64,000 nucleotides of DNA, from assembly GCA_007570785.1 (NCBI GenBank), contig ML660774.1:827309-891308 (forward strand), read 5' to 3'. Shown in pieces: positions 45,492-57,098 of this stretch. The position numbers and the translations under genes were made by a program. The notes beneath the pieces are model-generated. The model was not told the DNA's origin. It saw nothing but the letters and a program-made list of their open reading frames with translations, and did no database searches. Every line of letters begins with the position of its first letter. Positions within the stretch are counted from its first letter, which is position 1. The DNA is from Antilocapra americana (Eukaryota > Chordata > Mammalia > Artiodactyla > Antilocapridae).

Positions 45492-47521
45492 ATTTATTCT
45501 TAATATTATCATGGTGAACTCTGAATCACTAAGAAAGGTCTCAGTTTCACTGGATCCTGAATTTAGATGTAAGAAAGCAAAGTCTCAGCTTAGAGAGAAA
45601 CCTTCTCTTGAAGCCACACTTGTGGACTTCTTTGGAAAGCATCCTTAATCTCCAGTCTTGCTTTTAAATCTCATATGTGAAGTTATGTTACCACTTCATG
45701 CTTTCCCTAGATTTTCCTAGCTTTTGCCACTTGTTAAGAGAGTATTTTTTTCCAATGCAAATTGCCTGTTGCTCTCTGATAGCAAAGCCTCTATAGACAA
45801 TAGGGAACAGTTCTGGCTACTGCTTTATAGCCTTAGCTTTTATTTGGCCTATTGCCAATACAAATTCCCCTATTACTATCTTTCAAAATATTCAACAGTA
45901 TTGTGGTTTATGCCAAAATCAACATGGAAATAAGGCGTAGCTTATTCTGTTCGGGTTGACAGAGCAATAATATATTGTTGTTTTTCTTCTGTCTGTAAGT
46001 ACCTTGCATTTCAGCACTTTATCTCTTGCGGGTCCAGCCGAATTATGTTTCTAAAACAGGCCTCTTGTTCCTAGGGATATTTCTTTAGATGTCCCTTTGG
46101 TATTCCTTTGTGCATTCCAAGAAGTTCCTGTAGATTCTTATTGGGCAATTATTCAGATGGAGAAGAAAGTTTCTCCAGACTTTATCCTTTCTTAAATTAA
46201 GATTAGTTCATTCTGAGTCAAGTCCAGTGCTGGGTCAGTGGGTGGGTGGCACACGCAAGGTGCTCAGTATAGAGAATTGTTGATAAACTGGAGGCTGTTT
46301 TACAGATTCATGGGAAATGAGCTGGTTTTCTCAGAAATGTCATATAAATTAGTTTTTACGTTATTCAAGAAGACACCGTAAACACTTGTTACCAAGAAAG
46401 CATGTAATATGATCTCACACTTAGGTCAATGTTTTCAATGCTAAGCTATAAAAGAACATTTAGAAAAGACTTTACTTTACATGAAATCATGTAATTTATG
46501 GCACTGTAACACAAGTCTGTTAAAAAGTCAGTCATAGCACTTGGAATAATTTCTTCCAGTTGAGTATCTCTTTCTTCAAAACCCCAAGAGAAGTTATAAC
46601 AGTTGCTATAAGAGGATTTATGATGTTTAGCAAAAACTAGAATGTTTTCAAACCCAAACAATGTAATTATTTAGTGATTAAGAGTTTCGTGATTTAGAGA
46701 GAGTGGACAGTCCTCTGACGTGGAAGAGGGCAAGATGGCAGCTTCACAACAGCACCTTGAATGGATGCAACCAGCAGTTACTATTATTCTACTTCCTTTT
46801 AATCTGCTGTCAAAAGGAGTGATTCCTGTGATATTTACAGCTTGTGTGTCCTGGGATAAGGACACTGCAAGAAAGGCTGGCCACAGTGTTAGGGGCTGCC
46901 TCTGGTGAAGGGCCGGGCAGCTAGAGCTCCTTGTAAACCTTAATCTCACCAGTGTATTTAAGCCAGTATGCCCGCCATTTGCAGCAGGAACGTTGTGTTT
47001 AGGACACAACAGGAAACTGAGGTAGGGTGCCTAGATTTGTTTGGTTACACGATTTAGAAATAAATCTGACATCCCTCATGAGCTAGAATCTATATTTAGT
47101 ATCTGATTATGTAAATTTTCTCTCCAGTTTCTATTTCATACCATCCTTTGAACACATCTGAATTGAAAGTGGAAAATATCATCAATGAAAATGACTACAT
47201 ACTTTAACTAAAATGAAACTTATAATTGTATGGTTGTGCTCTTGATTATAATATATGGTTTCATACATAAAGTGTAATGATAATAGTAACAATAATAACA
47301 TCTATTTCACAGAATGTTCTGTGTTCAGAAATCGAGTGAGATGCCTACCATTAGAAGTTTCTAATTTCTCTACCATTAGAAATTTCCAATTTCTGAATTA
47401 TGTCTTTTAGATTCCAAAATCTCAGACTAGTTCATCATTTGTGAGAATTTATGAAGTGGTAAACTAATATGTGTTATTTTGTGATTAAAATAGTTACAAT
47501 AATTATTAATTGTAACTACTA
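45492..47521. other. Long unassigned stretch
   Basis: About 2 kb with no family I recognise and no convincing exon. Frames at 46671-47009 and 46720-46908 overlap on opposite strands and look like chance. Confidence 0.5.
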
Positions 47522-47540
47522 CTGTTGTTCAGTTGCTCAG

Positions 47541-48032
47541 TCATGTCTGACTCTTTGTGACCTCATGAACTGCAGCAGGCCAGGCCTCCCTGTCCATCAC
47601 CAATGCCCAGAGTCCACCCAAACCCATGTCCATCGAGTCAGTGATGCCATCCAGCCATCTCATCCTCTGTCTTCCCCTTCTCCTCCTGCCCCCAATCCTT
47701 CCCAGCATCAGGGTCTTTTCCAATGAGTTAACTCTTTGCATGAGGTGGCCAAAATATTGGAGTTTCAGCTTCAACATCAGTCCTTCCAGTGAACACCCAG
47801 GACTGATCTCCTTTAGGATGGACTGGTTGGATCTCCTTGCAGTCCAAGGGACTCTCATGAGTCTTCTCCAACACCACAGTTCAAAACCATCGATTCTTCT
47901 GCGCTCAGCCTTTTTCACTGTCCAACTCTCATATCCACACATGACTACTGGAAAAACCATAGCCTTGACTAGATGGACCTTTGTTGGCAAAGTAATGTCT
48001 GTGCTTTTCAATATGCTGTCTAGGTTGGTCAT
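47541..48032 (-). pseudogene. BovB ORF remnant, C-terminal domain
   Basis: 163 codons open to near the natural end: [59 protein letters not shown], and a terminal HEVTKSQT. The KAERRRID segment provides the in-window reference for the stop at 63795. A longer plus-strand frame overlapping it (47626-48255) is only its antisense shadow. Confidence 0.92.
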
Positions 48033-48673
48033 AACTTTTCTTCAAAGGAGTAGGCGTCTTTTGATTTCATGGCTGCAATCACCATCTGCAGTGATTTTGG
48101 AGCCCCAAAAAATAAAGTCTGACACTTTTTCCACTGTTTCCCCATCTATTTCCCATGAAGTGATGGGACCAGATGCCATGATCTTAGTTTTCTTAATGTT
48201 GAGCCATAAGCCAACTTTTCACTCTCCTCTTTCACTTTCAGCAAGAGGCTTTTAAGGTCCTCTTCACTTTCTCCCATAAGGGTGGTGTTGTCTGCATATC
48301 TGAGGTTATTGATATTTCTCTCAGCAATTTTGATTCCAGCTTGTGCTCCTTCCAGCTGAGCATTTCTCATGATGTACTCTGCATATAAGTTAAATAAGCA
48401 GGGTGACAATATACAGCCTTGCCGTACTCCTTTTCCTATTTGGAACCAGTCTGTTGTTCCATGTCCAGTTTTAACTGTTGCTTCTTAACCTGCATATAGG
48501 TTTCTCAGGAGGCAGGTCAGATGGTCTAGTATTCCTATCTCTTTCAGAATTTTCCACAGTTTATTGTGATCCACACAGTCAAAGGCTTTGGCATAGTCAG
48601 TAAAGCAGAAGTAAATGTTTTTCTGGAACTCTATTGCTTTTTCAATGATCCAGCAGATGTTGGCAATTTGATC

Positions 48674-49063
48674 TCAGGTTCCTCCGCCTTTTCTAAAACT
48701 AGCTTGAACATCTGGAAGTTCATGGTTCATGATTTGCTGAAGCCTGGCTTGGAGAATTTTAAGCATTACTTTACTAGCGTGTGAGATGAGTGCAATTGTG
48801 CGGTAGTTTGAGCATTCTTTGGCATTGCCTTTCTGTGGGATAGGAATATAAACTGACATTTTCCAGTCCTGTGGCCACTTCTGAGTTTTCCAAATTTGCT
48901 GGCATATTGAGTGCAGCACTTTCACAGCATCATCTTTTAGGATTTGAAATAGCTCAACTGGAATTTCATCACCTCCACTAGCTTTGTTTGTAGTGATGCT
49001 TTCTAAGGCCCACTTGACTTCACCTGCTAGCATGTCTGGCTCTAGCTGAGTGTGAGTGATCAC
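48674..49063 (-). pseudogene. BovB RT N-terminal remnant
   Basis: 129 codons with EVKWALESITTNKASGGDEI, LHSICQQIWKTQKWPQDWK and HELPDVQASFRKG, the RT region before motif A. The natural RGTRDQI box is damaged after KGGGT, where the frame ends. Non-functional. Confidence 0.9.
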
Positions 49064-49220
49064 ACCATCATGATTATCTTGAGTTGTGAAGATCTTTTTT
49101 GTAAAGTTCTTCCGTGTATTCTTGCCACTGCTTATTAATATCTTCTGCTTCTTTTAGGTCCATACCATTTCTGTCCTTTATAAAGCCCATCTTGGCATGA
49201 AATGTTCCCTTGGTATCTCA

Positions 49221-50068
49221 AAAATGACAGAATGATCTCTGTTCATTTCCAAGGCAAACAATTCAATATCATGGTAATCCCAGCCTATGCCCCAATCCTA
49301 ATGCTGAAGAAGCTGAAGTTGAATGGTTCTATGAAGACCTACAAGATCTTTTAGAACTAACACCCAAAAAACATGTCCTTTTCATCATAGGGGACTGGAA
49401 TGCAAACATAGGAAGTCAGATAACACCTGGAGTAACAGGCAATTTTGGCCTTGGAGTACAGAATGAAGCAGGGCAAAGACTAATATAATTTTGCCAAGAG
49501 AAGGCACTGGTCATAGAAAACACCCTCTTCCAACAACACAAGAGAAGATTCTCCACATGGACATCAACAGATAGTCAACACCAAAATCAGAGTGATTATA
49601 TTCTTTGCAGCCAGAGATGGAGAAGCTGTATACAGTCAGCAAAAATAAGACTGGGAGCTGACTGTGGCTCAGATCATGAACTCTTTATTGCCAAATTCAG
49701 ACTGAAATTGGAGAAAGTAGGGAAAACCACTAGACCATTCAGGTATGACCTAAATCAAATCCCTTATGATTATACAGTGGAAGTGAGAAATAGATTTAAG
49801 GGACTATATTTGACAGAGAGAGTACCTGATGAACTATGGATGGAGATTCGTGACATTGTACAGAAGACAGGGATTAAGACCATCCCCAAGAAAAAGAAAT
49901 GCAAAAAAGCAAAATGGCTGTCTGAGGAGGCCTTACAAATAGCTGTGAAAAGAAGAGAAGTAAAACGCAAAGGTGAAACGGAAAGATATTCCCATCTGAA
50001 TGCAGAATTCCAGAGAATAGCAAGGAGAGATAAGAAAGCCTTCCTTAGCGATTGGTGCTGCTCATATA
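49221..50068 (+). mobile_element. BovB LINE, inverted 5' part of the same insertion
   Basis: Plus-strand BovB from the endonuclease (ttccaaggcaaacaattcaa) to KAFLSDW. Endonuclease motif GDWNA (codons at 49390-49404) and the SDH motif (49669-49677) are both present. It ends just where the minus part at 49220 would begin, leaving about 60 bp of BovB missing between the two. Confidence 0.96.
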
Positions 50069-50085
50069 GAATCCCACAAAGATAA
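49708..50085 (+). pseudogene. BovB ORF remnant, endonuclease-RT linker
   Basis: 125 codons, of which about 115 are BovB: EKVGKTTRPFRYDLNQIPYD, RVPDELWMEIRDIVQKTGI, KKKKCKKAKWLSEEALQIAV, HLNAEFQRIARRDKKAFLSD. The first codon is TTG, so the start is arbitrary. The last residues, from CCSYRI onward, are flanking DNA beyond the break. Confidence 0.92.
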
Positions 50086-53000
50086 TGGGCCGTAGCACAT
50101 ACATACTCTGGGGATATTCAAGAAAAGACACTGTTAACATGAGCTTCCTGCCTCAACTCTTCTTACTGGAGACTCAAGATGCTTCAATCTTGTAAGAGCC
50201 CCAGTGGAAGAAAGTGAAACAATTATATTTTCTTTGTTAGGATCTCATTGACTATAATTCTCTTTTATGAAGTGTACTGAATAATGACTTGTGGAAAATC
50301 TTTACCGCCATGTGCTTCAGGATATAAATAACGCAATAAGGTATTATGCCTCATGCTTTCAAATACAGTAGTGTCCATGACGAGAGATGCCAGATGAAAG
50401 CACATCATTTTGTTTAGTTCAGTTCCCTGGAGTAAGAACATTTTGGATCCTGATTCTAGGAGAAAGGACACTTTCGTGCAGTATGTAACAAAGATTAGTT
50501 TTACTGTGATTACCCCAAATTCTTGTGATGTGTGGAAAGACCCCTCTTCTAATCAATGATGGATGGAGTAGGACTCAGCCTGTCCCCTGGTTTTTCTGGT
50601 TTTACATGTAAAACAAACCAATACGTCTTTAATATTCTGTTTGACAGATAGAGAAGTAGATCTAAACCACAAAAACAATTGGCATTCAGCAGAGAAGAGC
50701 TGTCAGGCTGGGAAAAGCCTCCATTCTGTTACTGTCCTATAAAATCCTGCTTATGCCTGGTCTTGCTTTAGTTTCACTAAGAAAACATTAGTTATCCCGC
50801 CTGAATTCTTACATTCCCAAGGAATATGCGTAACTGCTTATTGGTTGAGTATGTTTTTTAAATATTAATTTAATTTTAAAGTTTTACTTGAATTATGACA
50901 TTTGTTTTATAAAATAAATCAATGAGTTTATACAGGCAGGTTTAAAATTATATTTGGGCTATACTAACAATTCCTAATGTATATTTACTCTATTAAATTA
51001 AATTTCATTATTATGAATACGAGTATTTTTAAGATAGGGAGATTGAAAGGTGCAGTTCAGATCCTCAGCAAATTGTCCTGTCAGAAACTTTCATCACTGT
51101 CACTCTAAGCTCTTGTATTTAGTTCTTTTGGGGAAGCTCTACCCATATTGAGGCAAGTATCCTAAGTTTTCTTTTGCATAAAAGGAATAACATTTACGTC
51201 CTTGCGAGTATTGTGGACATTGCCATCGATCATAGGCAAAGGAATAAGGGAATTGTGTGACATGTGTCAGTGCCGACTATTTGTAACTTTAAACCCATAT
51301 GTAAGTTAGTCTTTTTTCTGCTCTTGAAGGCAATATAAATGTAGTAAAAAGATCACTGGACTTGAAGCTTTCCCTCTTACTTATCTGTTTTATTCTGTGG
51401 AAATTCCCCATCCTGACTTATTACCTTAACATTTGAAGAGATTCTAATAATAATATGTGTCTGTGTGAATTGATTATTTAACTACAGAATGATTGCCAGA
51501 GGAAAGCTGATTAGTACATATTATTTAACCTAAATTGTTTTGATTACAACTTATATTGGATTAGTCTATGCATTCAGAGCATCATAATTGTCACTAAAAA
51601 TAAGGAGGGCAGAAGTTGTGTTTTCTACTTCTGTATTCCTGTAATTTTCAACACAAAACTAGACTTTTGAAAGATTCTTATTGAATCTAGTAAAGTTCAC
51701 TAAGTGATAACATCTTTAAATTAGATCTTATAATATTAGAAACAAGTCTAGAAAGATGTAATAAATGAATAATCCAAGGAAAAACTGTTCTTTGTAGTCA
51801 TTAATTTAACAATAATTTTGAAAACTGATTTTGAGTAACCTGGGTTTTTCTGCTCTTTTCTATGACATGGTTTACCAAAAGCATTCAAATAAAATTATCC
51901 TTCAGATCAGTGATTTCAATCTTGATTTATAAAACAATAGCCCATTTGCTTTTAAGGCAAATAATTATTGAGTTTTAATCATTTTAATTGTGATATTTGA
52001 TGGTAATTTGTACTCAGACTTTTATAGTTTTAAATTCAGGCTATATTTCCAAGAATTGCATTCCTAATTTTTTCCTTGGAAAATTTGGTGGATTTGTCTG
52101 TCTATAATATATCAAATTCCAGATTAATGCTAAAATATAATAATTGCTGCCAATAGACCTTTCTCTATTTTGTCATAGAGTTTACATTTTATCATAAAGT
52201 TTAAATTTTTATCATAAAATTTATATTTTATCATAAAGTTTAAAATTTTCTATATTAAGTTCTATTAATTACCCAAACAAGAATATGAGCTTAAGGCTGG
52301 AAAAGAATATAATTGGATATGCCTTATTTTTAGCTATAAGGCACAGAATTAATTTAAGACTCAAATGCTTTGGGAGATACAAATTATTTATAACGTATGT
52401 GCCAACTAATCAAGGTTAGGTTTGAAAGATGTCCAGAAAGCCCTTTCCTGGCTTTATTTTCCTGTACTAGTATCATAAAAATGTTTTGCTTTCTGAACTT
52501 TTTAAGTGTTTATGTGTATGCATTATACATAGTATGTAATCAGTATATATTATATGTTGTTTATATAAATAATCAAGAAAATCTGTGTAACATATAAACA
52601 GTTTTCTACTTATATACCTACATTTGCTGTTCCTGTTAAGTATTTTTCTCCTGGCTTCTCTCAGTGTTAGTCTGTTCATCTTCCTTCACCTCTAGACTCC
52701 TCTGTTTTTCACTGTACGATATTGGATTAGGTAAAGACACAGAAAGAGGAAGAAGAAGGAAGAGATGGAAGGAAGAATGTCTTTCCATCACCCTAAGATC
52801 ATTGTTGCTCCTTCTGTCCCTCCTATCCTGACTTTACATGCAGTCTAGATGCTACACAGTTTTCCTGAGAGTATGAATATTAATCTTCCATCTATTTCTT
52901 ATTCATCCATTTATCTGCCACCTCTTTCAAAAGGAGACTTAAGACAGTTTATCAAAATTTATACAATAGTACTTCAAGTCAGATGGATTATGAAATTTGG

Positions 53001-54154
53001 TTACAGTAAGATTTGAGTAGGGAAATAAGATGAGGTGGGTGTTCAACTATAAAAAAAGTGCTACTTTAAGTACTTATTAGAACTGAGCTATGATTTTGCC
53101 TCTGTTCTATCCCTAACAACCATTTAAAGAGAAAACCTCACTTATGAGATTTACTGTCTTTGTCTTACTTCAGGTACTGGTAAAGAGAGAAAATAGGAAA
53201 AAGAGAGAAAACTCTAGTGGAGTAATGGAAGAGTTCTTTACACCCTTCTTGCCCCCATCATCTTCACATGCATTCTATTTGTTCAAGATAGACTCTGGTA
53301 ACATCTTCTATTTTGTTGGCCCATTTCTCTGTTACAGAGTCTGGATAAAACACCTTCTTTAGGAAGTACATGTACCTTAGAACAGAAAACCATAGATCCA
53401 GTACTATAAAACTAAGCCCTAAAGTGTCTGGCTACACGATTTATTATTTATAGCCCTACCTTCATGCCTGACCGTCATATAAGTGACCCAAAACACTTTT
53501 CTTTAAGGACTGGAGTTTTAAATTTTTTCAGAATATGTAAATACAATTCATATTTGACTGAAGTATTTGACTTTGTGTTTTTAGAAATTATAGAAAATTA
53601 TTCATATTTTTTACATATGCGGCATTTAAAACAAGAATGTTTAGCTAACTCCCTCCAAAAGCCATAATGATGTTGTTTCTACCTGGTCCACTTGACATTC
53701 CTTGACCTTTATATCATGATGCACCCATTTAGAGCATCTATTGTATATTCACAGGCATTATAACTTCATAGTACAATTTAGTGATTAAGTACTCATAGTG
53801 GTATTGCTTGCCAGATTCATCATGACCCCAATAAAAACTGGGAGTATGTATTATCTTAAATTTCATGGTATATATCCAAGAGTAACATGAATATGAGGCT
53901 CAGTTGGAACAAAGTCCTTGTTATGCAAATAGTTTAGTTGAATGATGAGTTTGACCCATCACCTGAGATTTTGGAACACAGAGTCGAATAATTCAGGACA
54001 GTTGCTAGAGTATGTTTGCAGAAAATGAACTTCATTTGAATATATATTTTGAACACATGATTTGTTTAAGAACTTATATTTGATTTAGAAATTGCTAATA
54101 AAAACTATTTATGTTTCATATACCACATTGTGCAGTTTAGTTATTGATTAAAAA
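50086..54154. other. Longest repeat-free stretch in the window
   Basis: About 4 kb of AT-rich sequence without a recognised SINE, LINE or DNA transposon. It holds a 20-bp minisatellite at 52168-52246. The frames at 53144-53362 and 53464-53667 have no recognisable domain. I see no exon I can support. Confidence 0.55.
52168..52246. repeat. Four-copy 20-bp minisatellite
   Basis: Units of the type ttttatcataaagtttaaat begin at about 52168, 52187, 52207 and 52226, so the spacing is 19-20 bp. Units 2 and 4 are closest to each other. Confidence 0.85.
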
Positions 54155-54428
54155 GATTCAGTTCAGTTCAGTCGCTCAGTCATGTCCGACTCTGTGCGAC
54201 CCCATAGATGGCAGCCCACCAGGCTCCCCCATCCCTGGGATTCTCCAGGCAAGAACACTGGAGTGGGTTGCCATTTCCTTCTCCTGTGTATGAAAGTGAA
54301 AAGTGAAAGTGAAGTGGCTCAGTCGTGTCTGACTCTTTGTGACCCCATGGACTGCAGCCTACCAGGCTCCTCCATCCATGGGATTTTCCAGGCAAGAGTA
54401 CTGGAGTGGGGTGCTATTGCCTTCTCCA
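54155..54428 (-). mobile_element. Bov-A2 dimeric SINE
   Basis: Reverse copy with a cagttcagttcagtcgctca end, two Bov-A monomers, and the linker gaaagtgaaaagtgaaagtg between them. It ends at ggtgctattgccttctcc. Confidence 0.96.
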
Positions 54429-54636
54429 AAATGTAATATTAGAAGGGAGCTAAGGAAATAATTTGCTTCAGACAGTCATTCCTAGGCAGGTCTGTTTCAA
54501 CACATAGAAATTGCTACTGAAAAAGGAAAAAGTGCTCGCAGTGGAAACCTTGCTGCGGCCTTGCTGTGGCGTTATAATGGATTGGGGGGTTTGAATTCAC
54601 GCACGTGATATGTGATATATACAAGTATTACCAAGC

Positions 54637-54851
54637 CTTGGAACACAGTCAGTAAAGAATCTGCCTGCACTGCAAGAGACCTGGGTTTGATTCCTGGGTC
54701 AGGAAGATCCCCCTGGAGACATAAATGGCAAGCCACTCCAGTATTCTTGCCTGGAGAATCCCATGGAGAGAGGAGCCTGCTTGGCTTTAGTCCATGGTGT
54801 CAACAAGAATTGGACATGACTTAGCAACTGAATCACTACTATCAAGAGATT
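54637..54851 (+). mobile_element. Bov-tA SINE with long TSD
   Basis: The head runs cttggaacacagtcagtaaa then gggtttgattcctgg; the Bov-A body ends ggacatgacttagcaactga. The flanks at 54611-54636 and 54852-54877 match at 23 of 26 positions, an unusually long target-site duplication. Confidence 0.93.
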
Positions 54852-54891
54852 TGTGATATACACAAATATTACCAGGCACAGATATTACCAA

Positions 54892-55701
54892 TTTGTTGTT
54901 GCTGTTAAGTCGCTCAGGCATGTCCAACTCTTTGTGACTCCAGGGACTGCAGCACGCCAGGCTTCTCTGTCCATCACTATCTCATGAGTTTTTTCAAGCT
55001 CATGTCCATCGAGTCGATGATACCATCCAATCATCTCATCCTCTGTTGGCCCCTTTTCCTCCTGACCTCAGTCCTTCCCAGCATCATGGAGTCAACTCTT
55101 CACATAAGGTGGCCAAAGTATTGGAGCTTCAGCTTCAGCATCAGTCCTTTCAATGAATATTCAGGACCGATTTCCTTTAGGATTGACAGGATTGATCTCC
55201 TTGCAGTCCAGGAGGCTTTCAAGAGTCTTCTCTAGCACCATAGTTTTAAAGCATCAATTCTTTGGCACTCAGCTTTCTTTATGGTTCAACTCTCACATCC
55301 AGACATGACTACTGGAAAAACCATACCCTTGACCAGATGGACCTTTGTTGGCACAGTAATGTCTCTGCTTTTTAATATGTTGTCTAGGTTGGTCATAGCT
55401 TTTCTTCCAAGGAGCAAGTGTCTTTTAATTTCATGGCTGCAGTCACCATCTGCAGTTATTTTGGAGCTCCCTAAAATAAAGTCTGTCACTGTTTCCATTG
55501 TTTCCCCATCTATTTGCCATGATATGATGCCATAAACTTAGTTTTCTGAATGTTGAGTTTTAAGCCAGCTTTTTATTCTCCTCTTTCACCCTCATCAAGA
55601 GGCTCTTTAGTTCCTCTTCGTTTTCTGCCGTTAGGGTGGTGTTGTCTGCATATCTGAGGCTATTGATATTTCTTCCAGCAATCTTGATTCCATTTTGTGC
55701 A
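54892..55701 (-). mobile_element. BovB LINE, 5'-truncated after RT motif C
   Basis: Reverse strand from the 3' terminus (ttgctgttaagtcgctcagg) to just past motif C, which reads YADN (55641-55652). Several small deletions, e.g. at about 55085 where the stretch around gggtcttttc is missing. Confidence 0.96.
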
Positions 55702-55884
55702 GTTACAATAAGTTCAGGAGAGAAGTGTTAGTCTCTGGCAGCGTATCATTTATGTATATTTTACCCAAAGCCATTCTAATATAATTAAAAAAATTATCAC
55801 AAATAAAAAGAAGCAGTATAATAAACAGAACCACATAAACTGCTTGACTTTTGTTTTGCATAAACCTAAGCATTTTTCTATTTT

Positions 55885-56265
55885 TAAAAAGCAATTTTCA
55901 TTGAAGCGTAGTTGATTTTCAGTTTAGTGTAGTTTCATGTGTACAGCAAAGTGAATCAGTTATATGTATACATATATTCCATATATTCACTTTTTTAGAT
56001 TCTTTTCCCATAGAGGCCATTACAGAGTACTGAATAGGATTTCCTGTGCTATACAGTAGTTATCTGTTTTATATAAGTAATGTGTATATGTCAGTCCTAG
56101 TCTCCCAGTTTATTTGTCCCTCCCCTTGCCCCGTGGTAGCCATAAGTTTGTTTTCTATATCTGTGACTTTATTTCTGTTTTGTAGATGAGTTCATTTGTA
56201 CCTTTGTTTTACTTTCCACATATAAGCAATATCATATGATATTTGTCTTTCTCTGTCAAAGCATT
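55885..56265 (-). mobile_element. Old L1 3' UTR
   Basis: tcagtttagtgtagtttcat, gattcttttcccatagaggc, ttcctgtgctatacagtagt, ttctatatctgtgactttat and atatcatatgatatttgtct occur in the order of an artiodactyl L1 3' UTR, reversed. Confidence 0.85.
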
Positions 56266-56660
56266 TTTCCTTTGCTTATGATTCCTAATTGCTGTCTTCC
56301 TTTTCCTTCCTTTCTAATTCTCAGTGTATTTTGTTAAACTCACATCCTTTTAACATCTTTGAGACAGTTTTTCCATAGTTAATTGAATCCTTTGATAACT
56401 TTAAAGAAATGCTAGACAAAGCACAATCTCTCCAGGAAATTCCTAAACTTTAACCTTTTAGGTTAAAAGTGACCTCAGTTCACCTTTTCTCCAAACAAAC
56501 CTTGGGATGTTATCTGTGTATTATCTCAGGAGATTGTAGTGCTAATTCATAGAGATGGACAGTAGCATGCTTTATCATATAATTTTCTGTGAATGATGTT
56601 CATAGGGAAGGGAATATATACATCATTTAGAAATGACTCAGAGATTCTCATGAACTTTCT

Positions 56661-57068
56661 TTTTTTTTAATTTATTTTTTTTATTAGTTTTGCCATACAA
56701 TGACCTGATATCGCCATGGGTTTACATATGCTCCCCCTCCCTCCTCCCTCCCTCCTCCCTCCCCCCAGGAAATCTCAGTGCACCAGCCCCAAGCATCGAT
56801 CCTGGGCTGGCGATTGATTAGACATATGATAATTAACATGTTTCAATGCCATTCTCCCATATCATCCCACCCTTGCCCTCATCCACAGAGTCCACGAGTC
56901 TGTTCTATACATCTGCGTTCCTTTTGCTGTCTCGCATGCAGGGTTCTCGTTACCATCTTTCTAAATTCCATATATATGCGTTAGTATACTGTATTGTTGT
57001 TTATCCTTCTGGCTTACTTCACTCTGGATAATAGGCTCCAGTTCCGTCCACCTCAGTAGAACTGATTC
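56661..57068 (-). mobile_element. Very young ruminant L1, 408 bp, 30-bp perfect TSD
   Basis: T-rich tail, attagttttgccatacaatg, C-rich 3' UTR tract (56731-56767), and the last ORF2 codons up to gaactgattcaaatg. The 30 bp at 56631-56660 recur without change at 57069-57098. About 5 bp (aaatg) are shared with L1 itself, so the true duplication is 25-30 bp. Confidence 0.97.
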
Positions 57069-57098
57069 AAATGACTCAGAGATTCTCATGAACTTTCT

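Larger units (their letters stand above)
47522..49220 (-). mobile_element. BovB LINE, 3' part of a twin-primed insertion
   Basis: The reverse strand runs from the 3' terminus (ttgttcagttgctcagtcat) through the post-RT domain and RT to DTKGTF near 49220. RT motif C reads YADN (48287-48298) instead of YADD; motif A reads FTDYAKAFD. At 49220/49221 the sequence flips to the plus strand. Confidence 0.97.

Noticed and set aside
46671..47009. 112-codon minus-strand frame with Cys residues
   Set aside because: It overlaps another frame on the opposite strand, has no recognisable domain, splice signals or supporting context, and is likely chance.
47626..48255. 209-codon plus-strand frame, the longest in the window
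   Set aside because: It is the antisense shadow of the BovB coding strand (47541-48409 minus). Similar antisense frames occur in other BovB copies, e.g. 33845-34168.
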